Shown: positions 8,709 through 17,217 of the stretch, piece by piece
Layout of the letters: each line of letters begins with the position of its first letter
How positions within the stretch are numbered: position 1 is the first letter of the stretch
Origin: Gemmataceae bacterium
GTDB taxonomy: Bacteria > Planctomycetota > Planctomycetia > Gemmatales > Gemmataceae
Assembly: GCA_019752375.1 (NCBI GenBank)
Contig: JAIEMG010000233.1
Span: 1 to 42,464, forward strand
Direction: 5' to 3'
Length of the DNA: 42,464 nt
The notes under the pieces: generated by a model
Databases searched by the model: none
Told to the model about the DNA's origin: nothing
Seen by the model: the letters and a program-made list of their open reading frames with translations, nothing else
Program-made: the position numbers and the translations under genes

Positions 8709-10295
8709 ATGCCGCTCGGTTATCTCTGCCTCGTCCTGCACGCGCACCTGCCGTTCGTCCGCCATCCCGAGTACGACGATTTCCTCGAAGAAGACTGGCT
8801 CTACGAAGCCATCACCGAGACTTATATTCCGCTGCTGGACGTCTTCGACGGCCTGGACCGCGACGGCGTGGACTGGCGCATGACCATGTCGGTCACGCCG
8901 ACGCTGGCGGCTATGCTCAGCGATCCGCTGCTGCAGTATCGCTACGTCCGGCATATCGACAACTTGATTACCCTCGCCGGCAAGGAAATCGAACGCACCC
9001 GCTGGCAGCCGGAATTCAACCAGCTGGCGCGCATGTATCACCAGCGCTTTCAGCGGGCGCGCGACGTGTTTGTCAAGCAGTACGGCAACAACCTGCTGCA
9101 CGGCTTTCGGCGCTTCTTCGAAGCGGGCAAGCTGGAGCTGATCACCTGCAGCGCCACGCATGGCTTCCTGCCGTTGATGGACGCGAACCGCAATGCTCAG
9201 CGCGCCCAGATCGAGCTTGGCGCCCGCGAGTTCGAACGGCACTTCGGCAAACGGCCGCAGGGTATCTGGCTGCCGGAGTGCGGCTATGTGCCCGGCGTTG
9301 ACGAACTGCTGCGCGACAGCGGCATCCGCTACTTCTTCACCGACACGCACGGCATCCTCTTCGCCGAGCCGAGGCCCAAGTACGGCGTCTACGCGCCCAT
9401 CCTCTGTCCGAAGAGCAACGTGGCCGTGCTGGCCCGCGATACCGAATCCTCCAAGCAGGTCTGGAGTGCGGTGGAGGGCTATCCGGGCGATTACGTCTAC
9501 CGCGAGTTCTACCGCGACGTCGGCTTCGATCTCGATTACGAGTACCTGCGGCCGCACCTGCACGAATCGGGCATCCGCAGCCACCTCGGCATGAAGTATT
9601 TCCGCATCACCGGCCGCACCGACCACAAGCAGGCTTACGACCCGCGTGCAGCGCTGGACAAGGCAGCCGAGCATGCAGGCAACTTCTTGTTCAATCGCGA
9701 AAAGCAGGTCGAATGGCTGTCCGGTGCCATGGACGGCCGGCCGTCGCTGATCGTGGCGCCGTACGATGCCGAGTTGTTCGGCCACTGGTGGTTCGAGGGG
9801 CCGGACTGGATCAACTTCCTCCTGCGGAAGATGTGCTACGACCAGCAAACGATCAAGCCGGTGACGATTCCCGAGTACCTCGATCGGCACCCGCGCATCC
9901 AGGTGTGCCAGCCGAGCATGTCGAGCTGGGGCTACAAGGGCTACTGCGAGGTCTGGCTGGAAGGTTCGAACGACTGGATCTATCGCCATCTCATCGAAGA
10001 CGCCGACCGCATGGCCGAGCTGGCTCAGCAGTTCATAGAACCCAATTCGCTACAGCAGCGGGCCCTGAACCAGGCCGCACGCGAGCTGCTCCTGGCGCAA
10101 TCGAGCGACTGGGCCTTTATCATGAAGACCGGCACCATGGTCGAGTATGCCGTGCAGCGGACGCACGTCCACGTGCTGAACTTCAACCACCTCTACGAGC
10201 AGATCAAGCGCAACGAGATCGACGAAACCTGGCTGAGCGAGATCGAACGCCGGCACAACCTGTTCCCCCACCTCGATTATCGCGTCTACGCCTGA
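8709..10295 (+). CDS. GH57 1,4-alpha-glucan branching enzyme
   Basis: A 528-residue glycoside hydrolase of family 57. It opens with LCLVLHAHLPFVRHPEY, the first conserved block of the family. WLPECGYVPG carries the likely nucleophile E190, and APYDAELFGHWWFEGPDW carries the likely acid/base D353, positions very close to those of characterised archaeal GH57 branching enzymes. The C-terminal helical domain with DWAFIMKTGTMVEYA is also typical of this subgroup. The enzyme would introduce alpha-1,6 branches into glycogen-like glucan in the cytoplasm. The start at 8709 is chosen from the family beginning; a GTG 39 bases upstream is possible. No other glycogen gene is in the window. Confidence 0.92.
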   Translation: MPLGYLCLVLHAHLPFVRHPEYDDFLEEDWLYEAITETYIPLLDVFDGLDRDGVDWRMTMSVTPTLAAMLSDPLLQYRYVRHIDNLITLAGKEIERTRWQPEFNQLARMYHQRFQRARDVFVKQYGNNLLHGFRRFFEAGKLELITCSATHGFLPLMDANRNAQRAQIELGAREFERHFGKRPQGIWLPECGYVPGVDELLRDSGIRYFFTDTHGILFAEPRPKYGVYAPILCPKSNVAVLARDTESSKQVWSAVEGYPGDYVYREFYRDVGFDLDYEYLRPHLHESGIRSHLGMKYFRITGRTDHKQAYDPRAALDKAAEHAGNFLFNREKQVEWLSGAMDGRPSLIVAPYDAELFGHWWFEGPDWINFLLRKMCYDQQTIKPVTIPEYLDRHPRIQVCQPSMSSWGYKGYCEVWLEGSNDWIYRHLIEDADRMAELAQQFIEPNSLQQRALNQAARELLLAQSSDWAFIMKTGTMVEYAVQRTHVHVLNFNHLYEQIKRNEIDETWLSEIERRHNLFPHLDYRVYA

Positions 10296-10356
10296 TGGTT
10301 TTCGACATGCGGCGCGGGTAGAATAGGCCATTGGCCCAGCCCTGGAGGAGCTTTCC

Positions 10357-10707
10357 ATGAGCACCGAATCCTCGCCCGACGTCATGGTCGCCACGAAACC
10401 GAAGACCCGCGAAGAGACCAAGACGCGGCGCATTCCGCCGTACAACGTCATCCTGGAAAACGACGACCTGCACTCCTTCGAGTTCGTCATCGACGTGATC
10501 TGCAAAGCACTGGGCTATGCGGCCGAGCGCGCCGTGCAGCTGACGCTCCAGGCCCACACCAGCGGCCGTGCCGTGGTCTGGACCGGCACCAAGGAGGTCG
10601 CGGAGTTGAAGGCGGAACGCATCCAGACGTTTCACGAAGTGCGCGAGGCGGACGGCAAGAAGCTCGGCCCGCTGGGCTGCACGATCGAACCGGCCCCGGG
10701 CGGGTGA
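10357..10707 (+). CDS. clpS: ClpS, adaptor of the Clp protease
   Basis: A 116-residue protein. Residues about 26-110 form the ClpS fold: PPYNVILENDDLHSFEFVIDVI contains the N-degron pocket Asn-Asp pair, followed by a helical segment and the AHTSGRAVVWTG strand. ClpS hands proteins with N-end-rule residues to ClpAP/ClpCP. The N-terminal tail of about 25 residues is charged and disordered, as usual for planctomycete and actinobacterial forms. A strong GGAGGAG motif precedes the ATG. The stop overlaps the possible beginning of the next small gene, suggesting a two-gene unit. No clp ATPase gene is nearby. Confidence 0.93.
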   Translation: MSTESSPDVMVATKPKTREETKTRRIPPYNVILENDDLHSFEFVIDVICKALGYAAERAVQLTLQAHTSGRAVVWTGTKEVAELKAERIQTFHEVREADGKKLGPLGCTIEPAPGG

Positions 10708-10724
10708 TGCGAGCGGAGGATGCA

Positions 10725-11024
10725 ATGGACTGCCCACAGCCAGTGGTCGCCATCGTGTTGACCATCCTGCAATGGGGCATCTTGCGAGCCCGTGCGGCGG
10801 GCTGGGCGGGTGATTCGGATCGGTCTGCACTCGAATCCGATCACATCCACAATCTACCCAACCTCCTCATTCACTACCATGAGGGGGAATTGGTGAGCTA
10901 CTTCAAAGCGGCGGTCCCTTCGTTCATCGCGGAATGTCAGCGCAGACACATTTCATTTGAGATGCACGAAGACCTCTGGCAAAGTTTGCGGCAGCAGTTG
11001 AGCCCGGAAGCCGAGAATTACTAA
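10725..11024 (+). CDS. Small protein of unknown function downstream of clpS
   Basis: A 99-residue protein of no family I recognise. It begins with a short hydrophobic stretch (PVVAIVLTILQWGILRA) that could be a buried helix or a weak membrane segment. A soluble helical part follows, ending with HEDLWQSLRQQLSPEAENY. The ATG at 10725 is favoured because GGAGG lies 5 bases upstream; a GTG/ATG pair at 10704/10707 overlaps the clpS stop and is the alternative. The position, 17 bases after clpS, suggests co-transcription but does not show a shared role. Confidence 0.6.
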   Translation: MDCPQPVVAIVLTILQWGILRARAAGWAGDSDRSALESDHIHNLPNLLIHYHEGELVSYFKAAVPSFIAECQRRHISFEMHEDLWQSLRQQLSPEAENY

Positions 11025-11044
11025 TTCAGCCAAGTGAGGATACC

Positions 11045-11884
11045 GTGCCAATCGAACCGCTTGCCATCGGCGTGTGCAGCTGGTCGCTGCAGGTCAAGAG
11101 CGTTCCCGAGCTGAAGCGACTCATGGATCAACTCGGCGTCGACGTTGTGCAGATCGCGTGTGGCGATCCGCATCACGCGGCGTGGGACGAAGGCGACAAG
11201 CTGCCCGAGGCGGCGCGTGCGGCCGGCTTTCGCATGACCGGCGCCATGCTGGGCTTTCCCGGCGAGGACTACACCACGCCCCAGACGATCAAGAAGAGCG
11301 GCGGCTTTGGCGACCCGGCGACCCGGCCCGAACGCCTCGAGCGCCTCAAGTGGGCGCTGGACCGCACGTGTGCGCTCGGCCTGAGCGATCTCATGTTGCA
11401 CGCCGGTTTCCTGCCCGAGCCCGGCGAGCCGGATCGCAAGTCATTCCTCGACACGCTCGCCAAGGTCAGCCAGCTCGCCAAGGAGAAAAGCGTCACCATC
11501 GCCTTCGAGACAGGGCAGGAGACGGCCGACTTGCTCAAGCTGACGCTCGAAGAACTGAAGTGCCCAAACCTGAAGGTGAACTTCGACCCCGCGAACATGC
11601 TCCTCTACGAGAAGGGCGACCCAATCCGTGCCGTGGAAGTCCTCGGGCCGCAGATCCAGAGCGTCCATGTCAAGGACGCGGTCATGACCAAGGTGCCCGG
11701 CACCTGGGGCGACGAGGTGCCGCTGGGCAAGGGCCAGGTGGACATCAAGAAGTTCATCCAGACGCTCAAGAAGGTCGGCTTCCGCGGGGCGCTGTGCATC
11801 GAGCGCGAAGTCGGCGACCAGGAACAACGCGTGGCGGACATCGCGCACGGCATTCGCTACCTGAAGGAATGCCTGGCTGAATGA
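11045..11884 (+). CDS. Sugar phosphate isomerase/epimerase-like TIM barrel
   Basis: A 279-residue protein of the xylose-isomerase-like TIM-barrel superfamily (AP endonuclease 2 fold). The visible pattern is CSWSLQ at the first strand, HAGFLPEPGEP, IAFETGQE with a metal Glu, NFDPANMLLY with a metal Asp/Asn, SVHVKDA with a metal His and IEREVGDQ with a metal Glu. These residues fit a single divalent-metal site. Members act as sugar or inositol isomerases, epimerases or tagatose 3-epimerase-like enzymes; many planctomycete copies have unknown substrates. The GTG start is preceded by GTGAGGA at suitable spacing. It follows the clpS pair by 20 bases. Confidence 0.85.
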   Translation: MPIEPLAIGVCSWSLQVKSVPELKRLMDQLGVDVVQIACGDPHHAAWDEGDKLPEAARAAGFRMTGAMLGFPGEDYTTPQTIKKSGGFGDPATRPERLERLKWALDRTCALGLSDLMLHAGFLPEPGEPDRKSFLDTLAKVSQLAKEKSVTIAFETGQETADLLKLTLEELKCPNLKVNFDPANMLLYEKGDPIRAVEVLGPQIQSVHVKDAVMTKVPGTWGDEVPLGKGQVDIKKFIQTLKKVGFRGALCIEREVGDQEQRVADIAHGIRYLKECLAE

Positions 11885-11888
11885 TATT

Positions 11889-12015
11889 CACCACAGAGAC
11901 ACAGAGGGCACAGAGGAATCACAAAGAAATCCATGAAATGACAGAGATGGCAATCACTCTCTGGTCCGGGTTTTCTTTGTGTTTTCTCTGTGGGCTCTGT
12001 GTCTCCGTGTTGATT
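11889..12015. repeat. CACAGAG-family imperfect inverted repeat
   Basis: The left arm (about 11889-11925) is built from repeated CACAGAG-like words followed by an A-rich CAAAGAAA block. The right arm (about 11972-12010) is the approximate reverse complement, built from CTCTGTG words. It lies directly upstream of the flavin oxidoreductase. A second element with the same word family is at 29165-29310. Confidence 0.75.
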
Positions 12016-12037
12016 CGCTTTTTCGGAAGGCATCACC

Positions 12038-13456
12038 TTGGCCCGTTTCTTCAAGTACCACACTCGCGCCGAGATCGAAGCCGAGAACCCGCGTCTCGGC
12101 ATCGATCTGCGCTTCAGCGACGATGTCAGTCCCCTGTTTCGTCCGGTCAGCGTTGGTCCGCTGCGGGCCGGCAATTCCTTGTGCATTCAGCCGATGGAAG
12201 GCTGCGATGGCACCCTGGACGGCTTCCCCGACGAGCTGACCATTCGTCGCTATCGTCGTTTCGGCGCCGGCGGAGCCAAGCTCATCTGGGGCGAGGCCAC
12301 GGCCGTGCTGCCGGAAGCCCGCGCCAATCCTCGGCAACTGCTTATCAACGAGCAGACAGCACCGCACCTGGAACAGATGCTCCGCGACTGCTTCCAGGCC
12401 CATCGCGCTACCTTCGGCACGGATTCCGACCTCGTCGTCGGCCTCCAGCTCACGCATTCCGGGCGCTACAGTTACCAGAAGCCGCTGATTGCCTGCCACG
12501 ATCCGATCCTCGATCCGCGCATCGTCGTGGACAAAGCCACTGGACGCACGATTGACGACCGCTATCCGCTCCTCGATGACGACTACCTGCAGCGTCTCGT
12601 CGCTCACTACGTCGCCGCCGCTCGGCTGGCGCATCGCGTCGGCTTTCAGTTCATCGATATCAAGCAGTGCCATCGCTACCTGCTGAGCGAACTGCTGGCG
12701 GCCAGGAATCGGCCTGGGCGCTACGGCGGCAGCCTGGAGAACCGCACCCGTCTGGCGCGCGAGATCATCATGGCCATCCGCACCGAGGTGCCGGGCCTGC
12801 TCATCGCCACGCGGATGAATGTCTACGATTGCATCCCGTACCAGAAGGGCTCGCGGGAGAACGTGGGCGAACCGTGCCCGTGGTCCGCTCCGCTGCGGAC
12901 CGCGTGGGGCACGAGCGAAAGCGATCCGCTGCTGCCGGACCTGACCGAAGTGAAGTGGTGGATCGGCGAGATGGTCAAGCTGGGCGTGGCGCTGGTCAAC
13001 GTCAGCATGGGCAACCCGTATGCGGTGATGCACGTGATCCGGCCGTTCGAGTATCCGCCGCCGGACGGCTACGAATCGCCCGAGCATCCGCTGATCGGCG
13101 TCGATCGCCATTTCCGCCTGGCCGCCGACTTGCAGCAGGCGTTTCCGCAGTTGCCGATCGTGGGCAGCGGCTACAGCTACTTGCAGGAATACCTCTTCGA
13201 AGCCGGTGCGGCGAACATCCGCGACGGGCGTGTCACGTTCGTCGGCGTCGGCCGGGCGTCGCTGTCGCAGCCAGACTTTGCCCTGCAGCTCATGGAGCAT
13301 GGCAAGCTCGATCGCAAGCGCACCTGCCGGACGTTCAGCTACTGCACCGCGATGATGCGCGCCAAGCACAACGAACTGGGCCAGTTCGCCAGCGGCTGCC
13401 CGCCGTTTGACAAGGAGGTCTACCAAAGCATCTGGGAGCAGGCGAAACGCAAGTGA
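12038..13456 (+). CDS. NADH:flavin oxidoreductase, Old Yellow Enzyme-like
   Basis: A 472-residue flavoprotein of the OYE/NADH:flavin oxidoreductase superfamily. The N-terminal barrel entry is seen in CIQPMEGCDGTLDGFPDE, followed by YRRFGAGGAKLIWGEATAV, LQLTHSGRYS (FMN-contacting Gln and active-site His region), GFQFIDIKQCHRYLLSE and RPGRYGGSLENRTRL (the classic OYE RxxxYGGSxxNR block). The end has VGVGRASLSQPDF. OYE-type enzymes reduce activated double bonds with NAD(P)H; the substrate is unknown. It lacks a C-terminal FAD/NADH module, so it is single-domain but longer than simple OYEs. The start is a TTG with GGAAGG 8 bases upstream. It converges on hemL with a 10-base gap. Confidence 0.85.
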   Translation: MARFFKYHTRAEIEAENPRLGIDLRFSDDVSPLFRPVSVGPLRAGNSLCIQPMEGCDGTLDGFPDELTIRRYRRFGAGGAKLIWGEATAVLPEARANPRQLLINEQTAPHLEQMLRDCFQAHRATFGTDSDLVVGLQLTHSGRYSYQKPLIACHDPILDPRIVVDKATGRTIDDRYPLLDDDYLQRLVAHYVAAARLAHRVGFQFIDIKQCHRYLLSELLAARNRPGRYGGSLENRTRLAREIIMAIRTEVPGLLIATRMNVYDCIPYQKGSRENVGEPCPWSAPLRTAWGTSESDPLLPDLTEVKWWIGEMVKLGVALVNVSMGNPYAVMHVIRPFEYPPPDGYESPEHPLIGVDRHFRLAADLQQAFPQLPIVGSGYSYLQEYLFEAGAANIRDGRVTFVGVGRASLSQPDFALQLMEHGKLDRKRTCRTFSYCTAMMRAKHNELGQFASGCPPFDKEVYQSIWEQAKRK

Positions 13457-13466
13457 CTGCCGGCAA

Positions 13467-14753
13467 TCACTTCACCGCCGCCAGCGCCTCGCGTGCCGAG
13501 ACAATCGTCTCAGCGATGTGTTCTCCGGTATGCGCTGCCGACACGAAGGCTGCTTCGAACTGACTGCACGGAAGATACACGCCGCGATCCATCATGGCCC
13601 AGAAGAATCGGCCAAAGCGCTCGGTGTCGCACTTCTTGGCCGAATCGTAATCGACGACCGGATCGCTCGTGAAGAACAGCGTCCACATGCTGCCGACGCG
13701 CTGCAACCGATGCGGCAACCCCGCCGCGGTCGCAGCCTGGTCGATCCCGGCCGTGAGCGCTTGACTGAGCTTCTCCAGGCGCTCGTACGGCGGATGGTCG
13801 CGCAACTCCTCCAGCGTGGCGATACCGGCCGCCATCGCCAGCGGGTTGCCGGAAAGGGTGCCCGCCTGAAACACCGGTCCCGCGGGCATGATCTTCTTCA
13901 TGATGTCCGCACGGCCGCCATAGGCCCCGACCGGCAGGCCGCCGCCAACGATCTTGCCGAGCACCGTCAGGTCCGGCATCTGCTTGAACAGCTCCTGCGC
14001 TCCGCCATATGCCAGCCGGAAACCGGTCATCACCTCGTCGTAGATCAAGAGTGCTCCATGCTGCTGGGTCAGCTTGCGCAGTTCGCTCAGGAACTCCGCA
14101 GTTGGCGTCACCAACCCCATGTTGCCGACGACCGGCTCCAGGATCACACCCGCGATCTTGCCGCCGTGGGCCTTGAACGCCTCCGCCAGACCGTTGACGT
14201 CATTGTAGCGCAGGGCCAGCGTATCCGCCGTGCAGCCCTTGGGCACGCCGGGACTGTTTGGCACACCCAGCGTGGTTGCACTCGATCCCGCCTGAACGAG
14301 CAGGCTATCGACATGCCCGTGATAGCAGCCGGCGAACTTGACGATGAGGTCGCGTCCGGTAAAGCCGCGCGCCAGGCGAATGGCGCTCATCGACGCTTCG
14401 GTGCCGGAGCTGACCATGCGCACCATCTCGATCGACGGCACCGCCGCGACGATCAGTTCGGCGAGTCGCGTCTCCAGTTCCGTCGGTGCGCCAAAGCTGG
14501 CCCCGTTGTGAAGCGCCGCCTCGACGGCCTTCACGACCCGCGGATGACAGTGGCCGAGGATCAGCGGGCCCCACGAGCCGCAGTAATCGAGGTAGCGGTG
14601 ACCGTCGATGTCGTGCAGGGACGGGCCTTCGCCCTTGGCGACGAAGATCGGGCTGCCGCCAACGCCGCCGAAAGCCCGCGCGGGGCTGTTGACGCCGCCG
14701 GGGATGAGTTGTGAAGCACGTTCGAAGGCTTGCTGACTTTTGGTGCGTTTCAT
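13467..14753 (-). CDS. hemL: Glutamate-1-semialdehyde 2,1-aminomutase (HemL)
   Basis: A 428-residue PLP enzyme of full family length. It starts with the HemL pattern SQQAFERASQLIPGGVNSP. VSSGTEASMSAIRLARGFTG binds the cofactor phosphate, YDEVMTGFRLAYGG carries the cofactor Asp, and VLGKIVGGGLPVGAYGG contains the Schiff-base Lys. It makes 5-aminolevulinate from glutamate-1-semialdehyde in the C5 route to haem. hemB, the next step, lies about 1.3 kb away on the same strand, separated by a TIGR02996 and a Uma2 gene. No Shine-Dalgarno is evident before the ATG. Confidence 0.95.
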   Translation of the reverse strand: MKRTKSQQAFERASQLIPGGVNSPARAFGGVGGSPIFVAKGEGPSLHDIDGHRYLDYCGSWGPLILGHCHPRVVKAVEAALHNGASFGAPTELETRLAELIVAAVPSIEMVRMVSSGTEASMSAIRLARGFTGRDLIVKFAGCYHGHVDSLLVQAGSSATTLGVPNSPGVPKGCTADTLALRYNDVNGLAEAFKAHGGKIAGVILEPVVGNMGLVTPTAEFLSELRKLTQQHGALLIYDEVMTGFRLAYGGAQELFKQMPDLTVLGKIVGGGLPVGAYGGRADIMKKIMPAGPVFQAGTLSGNPLAMAAGIATLEELRDHPPYERLEKLSQALTAGIDQAATAAGLPHRLQRVGSMWTLFFTSDPVVDYDSAKKCDTERFGRFFWAMMDRGVYLPCSQFEAAFVSAAHTGEHIAETIVSAREALAAVK

Positions 14754-14854
14754 GGTGTTAGTTTTGGCAGATGAAAGTATTCAAGGTGGCAACCTAACCC
14801 ACAGTGAGCTAACGTGGTTGTATTCTCTTCCGTTCCCGCGTCGAGCGCACAACC

Positions 14855-15868
14855 GTGCCAAACGAAGCCGACTTCATACAAGCGATCCTGCATGACCCCG
14901 ATAACGACGATCTGCGGCTCGTCTATGCCGATTGGTTGGAGGATCGCGGGCAAATGCGTGGTGAGTTCATTCGCGTGCAGATCGGCCTCAGCGTCAGACG
15001 TTACCACGAGCCGCACTACCAGGACTTGCTTCAAAGGGAGATCGAACTGATCCGGGACAACAAGGATCTCTGGTTTCCGATGCGGTGTCTGTTCGCTCAC
15101 TGGGAATGCAGGCGAGGGTTCATCGATGAAGTGGACATGAATGCCAGTGACTTTGTGGTGATCCACGAAAGCCTGTTGAATTCGCACCCCGTCGCGAAAC
15201 TCGGACTTCGTGCAGTCGATCCATACCTCGCACTCGTGGCGAACTGTCCCTCGCTCGCGCGACTCCGCGACTTGCGTTTGACCACGAATGGCGGCGAGGC
15301 AGAACAGTTTCTCGGCGTCGCAGCGATTGAGCAAATCATAGGCCAGTCCGACTACCTGTCGAAGATTCCTAACATAACCTATAGCAGCGAGCGCGAGCAG
15401 CTTCGACTTCATCTTGAATTCAGGTTTGGAAAGTGCGAGTCGCGGATTGGCGAGGAGGAGCAACAAGAGGCCCAGTTACTCGAAAATCGCAGCCACCGGG
15501 ACCGTGAACCCCGGCAGGTGTGGTTCGCCGGACAGTTCCTGGCTATGGTTATAGAATTGCGGCGGAGTGTCGGGACGGTAGACGGTCACCGTTCGGCGGT
15601 ACGGATTGACAACCCAGGTCAGCTGAACACCCGCCGCCAAGTATTCGTTGATCTTGTCTTCGACTTCCTCCAGCACATCCTTGGGCGACAAGACTTCCAC
15701 GGCCAGGATTGGCGGGCCCTCGATCAGTTCGGTCTCGTCGGACTGCTGCCGCGCGGTTTCCGCCGAGACATAGCAAACATCGATGCCGACGGTCGTGTCT
15801 GGATTGCGGCGAAGGATGCAACCCGCTTCACCGCTGTGAATTTTGCCTCGTGGCGCCGGTTGCTGTAG
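14855..15868 (+). CDS. TIGR02996-domain protein with an extended C-terminus
   Basis: Residues 1-45 (EADFIQAILHDPDNDDLRLVYADWLEDRG followed by RGEFIRVQ) match the TIGR02996 'repeat-companion' domain, which is strongly expanded in Gemmata relatives and often precedes leucine-rich repeats. Residues about 45-205 are consistent with a degenerate repeat region (LARLRDLRLTTNGG). From residue about 208 the frame runs antisense across the Uma2 gene on the other strand. That part is basic, has no recognisable fold, and is probably read-through after loss of the original stop. The start is GTG. The role of TIGR02996 proteins is unknown; recombination and variation have been suggested because of their multiplicity. 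Confidence 0.6.
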   Translation: MPNEADFIQAILHDPDNDDLRLVYADWLEDRGQMRGEFIRVQIGLSVRRYHEPHYQDLLQREIELIRDNKDLWFPMRCLFAHWECRRGFIDEVDMNASDFVVIHESLLNSHPVAKLGLRAVDPYLALVANCPSLARLRDLRLTTNGGEAEQFLGVAAIEQIIGQSDYLSKIPNITYSSEREQLRLHLEFRFGKCESRIGEEEQQEAQLLENRSHRDREPRQVWFAGQFLAMVIELRRSVGTVDGHRSAVRIDNPGQLNTRRQVFVDLVFDFLQHILGRQDFHGQDWRALDQFGLVGLLPRGFRRDIANIDADGRVWIAAKDATRFTAVNFASWRRLL

Positions 15869-16039
15869 TAGCCAGATCTTGAGGAAGGCAGCGATGTTTG
15901 CTTCCGCTCCGCTGTGATGTTTGTTCCGCCTAGTCATCGGGCGTTCCCTCAGCTCACCGCGGATCAACTCGCGATCCGTCCCATTATCCGGCAAGGCCAG
16001 CAGATCCTCGGTCGTCATGAGCGTGGTCGCGCTACTCAT
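15476..16039 (-). CDS. Uma2-family (DUF820) putative endonuclease
   Basis: A 187-residue protein of the Uma2/DUF820 family, which has a PD-(D/E)xK nuclease-like core. Visible family features are MTTEDLLALPDNGTDRELIRGEL at the N-terminus, GIDVCYVSAE with the acidic residue, GPPILAVEVLSPKD with the catalytic-type E and a downstream DKINEYLAAGVQLTWVVNP helix/strand. The copies are numerous in cyanobacteria and planctomycetes and their role is not established. AGGAGG lies 6 bases before the ATG. The start is 13 bases from the hemB stop, so the two may share a transcript. The 3' end overlaps antisense with the TIGR02996 frame. Confidence 0.9.
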   Translation of the reverse strand: MSSATTLMTTEDLLALPDNGTDRELIRGELRERPMTRRNKHHSGAEANIAAFLKIWLLQQPAPRGKIHSGEAGCILRRNPDTTVGIDVCYVSAETARQQSDETELIEGPPILAVEVLSPKDVLEEVEDKINEYLAAGVQLTWVVNPYRRTVTVYRPDTPPQFYNHSQELSGEPHLPGFTVPVAAIFE

Positions 16040-16052
16040 GTCTGTCCTCCTC

Positions 16053-17066
16053 TCACTTCAACCACTTCGCCGCGTCGCGAGCAAAGTACGTCAAGATCAT
16101 GTCCGCCCCCGCGCGCTTGATCCCGGTCAGGATCTCCATTGCCACGCGGCGTTCGTCGATCCAGCCCTTGGCGGCGGCGGCCTTGACCATGGCGAATTCG
16201 CCGCTGACGTTGTAGGCCGCCACCGGGACCTCGAAGCGCTCCTTTACCCGGCGAATGATGTCCATGTAAGCCATCGCCGGCTTCACCATGATGATGTCGG
16301 CGCCCTCGGACAGGTCGAGGGCCACCTCGCGCATCGCTTCATCGCCGTTGGCAGGGTCCATCTGGTAGCCGGCGCGGTCGCCGAACTGGGGCGGCGACTC
16401 GGCTGCGTCGCGGAAGGGGCCGTAAAAGCCCGACGCGTACTTCGCGGCATAGCTCATGATCGGCACGTGACTGAAACCGGCTTCGTCCAGGCCGGTGCGG
16501 ATGGCCTGCACCATGCCGTCCATCATGCCGCTGGGCGCCACCACGTCGGCGCCGGCCCGCGCGTGGCTGACGCACTGCTGGGCAAGCTTCGGCAGCGTCT
16601 GGTCATTGTCCACGTCGCGGCGGCCGCCCTGCTCGCTCAGTGGACCGCAGTGGCCGTGGTCGGTGTACTCGCAGAAGCACTCGTCGGTGATGAGCAGGGC
16701 CTTGTCCTTGAACGTCTCGCGCAGAGCGCGCAGGGCGCCCTGGACGATGCCGTCGTCTTCCAGGGCGCTCGAGCCAATGGCATCCTTGTGCGTTGGGATG
16801 CCAAAGAAGATAAAGGCGCGGATGCCGATATCGATGGCGCCGCCGACTTCGTCCACCAGCCGATCGACCGATAGCTGGTGGTTGCCCGGCATCGATCCGA
16901 TTTCCTTCTTGATGCCGCGGCCGGGGACGACGAAGAGGGGCAAAATCAGGTCGTTGGTTGTGAGCGTGGATTCGCGCACCAGGTCGCGCACCAGGGGATG
17001 ATGGCGCAGCCGGCGCATGCGGACGGTGGGAAATCCGGAAGCGGGCTGAAAGGAGTGTTGAGTCAC
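16053..17066 (-). CDS. hemB: Delta-aminolevulinic acid dehydratase (HemB)
   Basis: A 337-residue porphobilinogen synthase. [16 protein letters not shown] carries the three-cysteine Zn site. [29 protein letters not shown] and [13 protein letters not shown] contain the two active-site lysines. [14 protein letters not shown] is the conserved substrate-binding end. It condenses two aminolevulinates into porphobilinogen, the step after HemL. The GTG start has GAGG upstream at a usable distance. It is followed by uma2 after 13 bases and preceded by a CGCGGAT-type inverted repeat. Confidence 0.96.
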   Translation of the reverse strand: MTQHSFQPASGFPTVRMRRLRHHPLVRDLVRESTLTTNDLILPLFVVPGRGIKKEIGSMPGNHQLSVDRLVDEVGGAIDIGIRAFIFFGIPTHKDAIGSSALEDDGIVQGALRALRETFKDKALLITDECFCEYTDHGHCGPLSEQGGRRDVDNDQTLPKLAQQCVSHARAGADVVAPSGMMDGMVQAIRTGLDEAGFSHVPIMSYAAKYASGFYGPFRDAAESPPQFGDRAGYQMDPANGDEAMREVALDLSEGADIIMVKPAMAYMDIIRRVKERFEVPVAAYNVSGEFAMVKAAAAKGWIDERRVAMEILTGIKRAGADMILTYFARDAAKWLK

Positions 17067-17088
17067 CGAAGCTGACCTCGTCCAGATG

Positions 17089-17217
17089 GAACGCGGATTT
17101 CATACGCGGACTGGCGTGCGCGGATTTGCGCGGATCAATCATTTGGAGGGACGCAAACCTTGCGAGACCGATCCGCGTTGATCCGCGCATGGAATCCGCG
17201 TAGCGAAGCTCCGCGTT
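17089..17217. repeat. CGCGGAT-family inverted repeat
   Basis: The left arm (about 17089-17148) has several CGCGGAT words and the right arm (about 17163-17217) has ATCCGCG words in mirrored order, so the region folds into a long imperfect hairpin. It fills the gap between the class V aminotransferase stop and the hemB start (both minus strand). It is not coding. Confidence 0.75.

Noticed and set aside
11954..13426. 490-residue minus-strand frame opposite the flavin oxidoreductase
   Set aside because: It begins in the CACAGAG repeat and has the composition of antisense translation; the plus-strand OYE motifs are clear.
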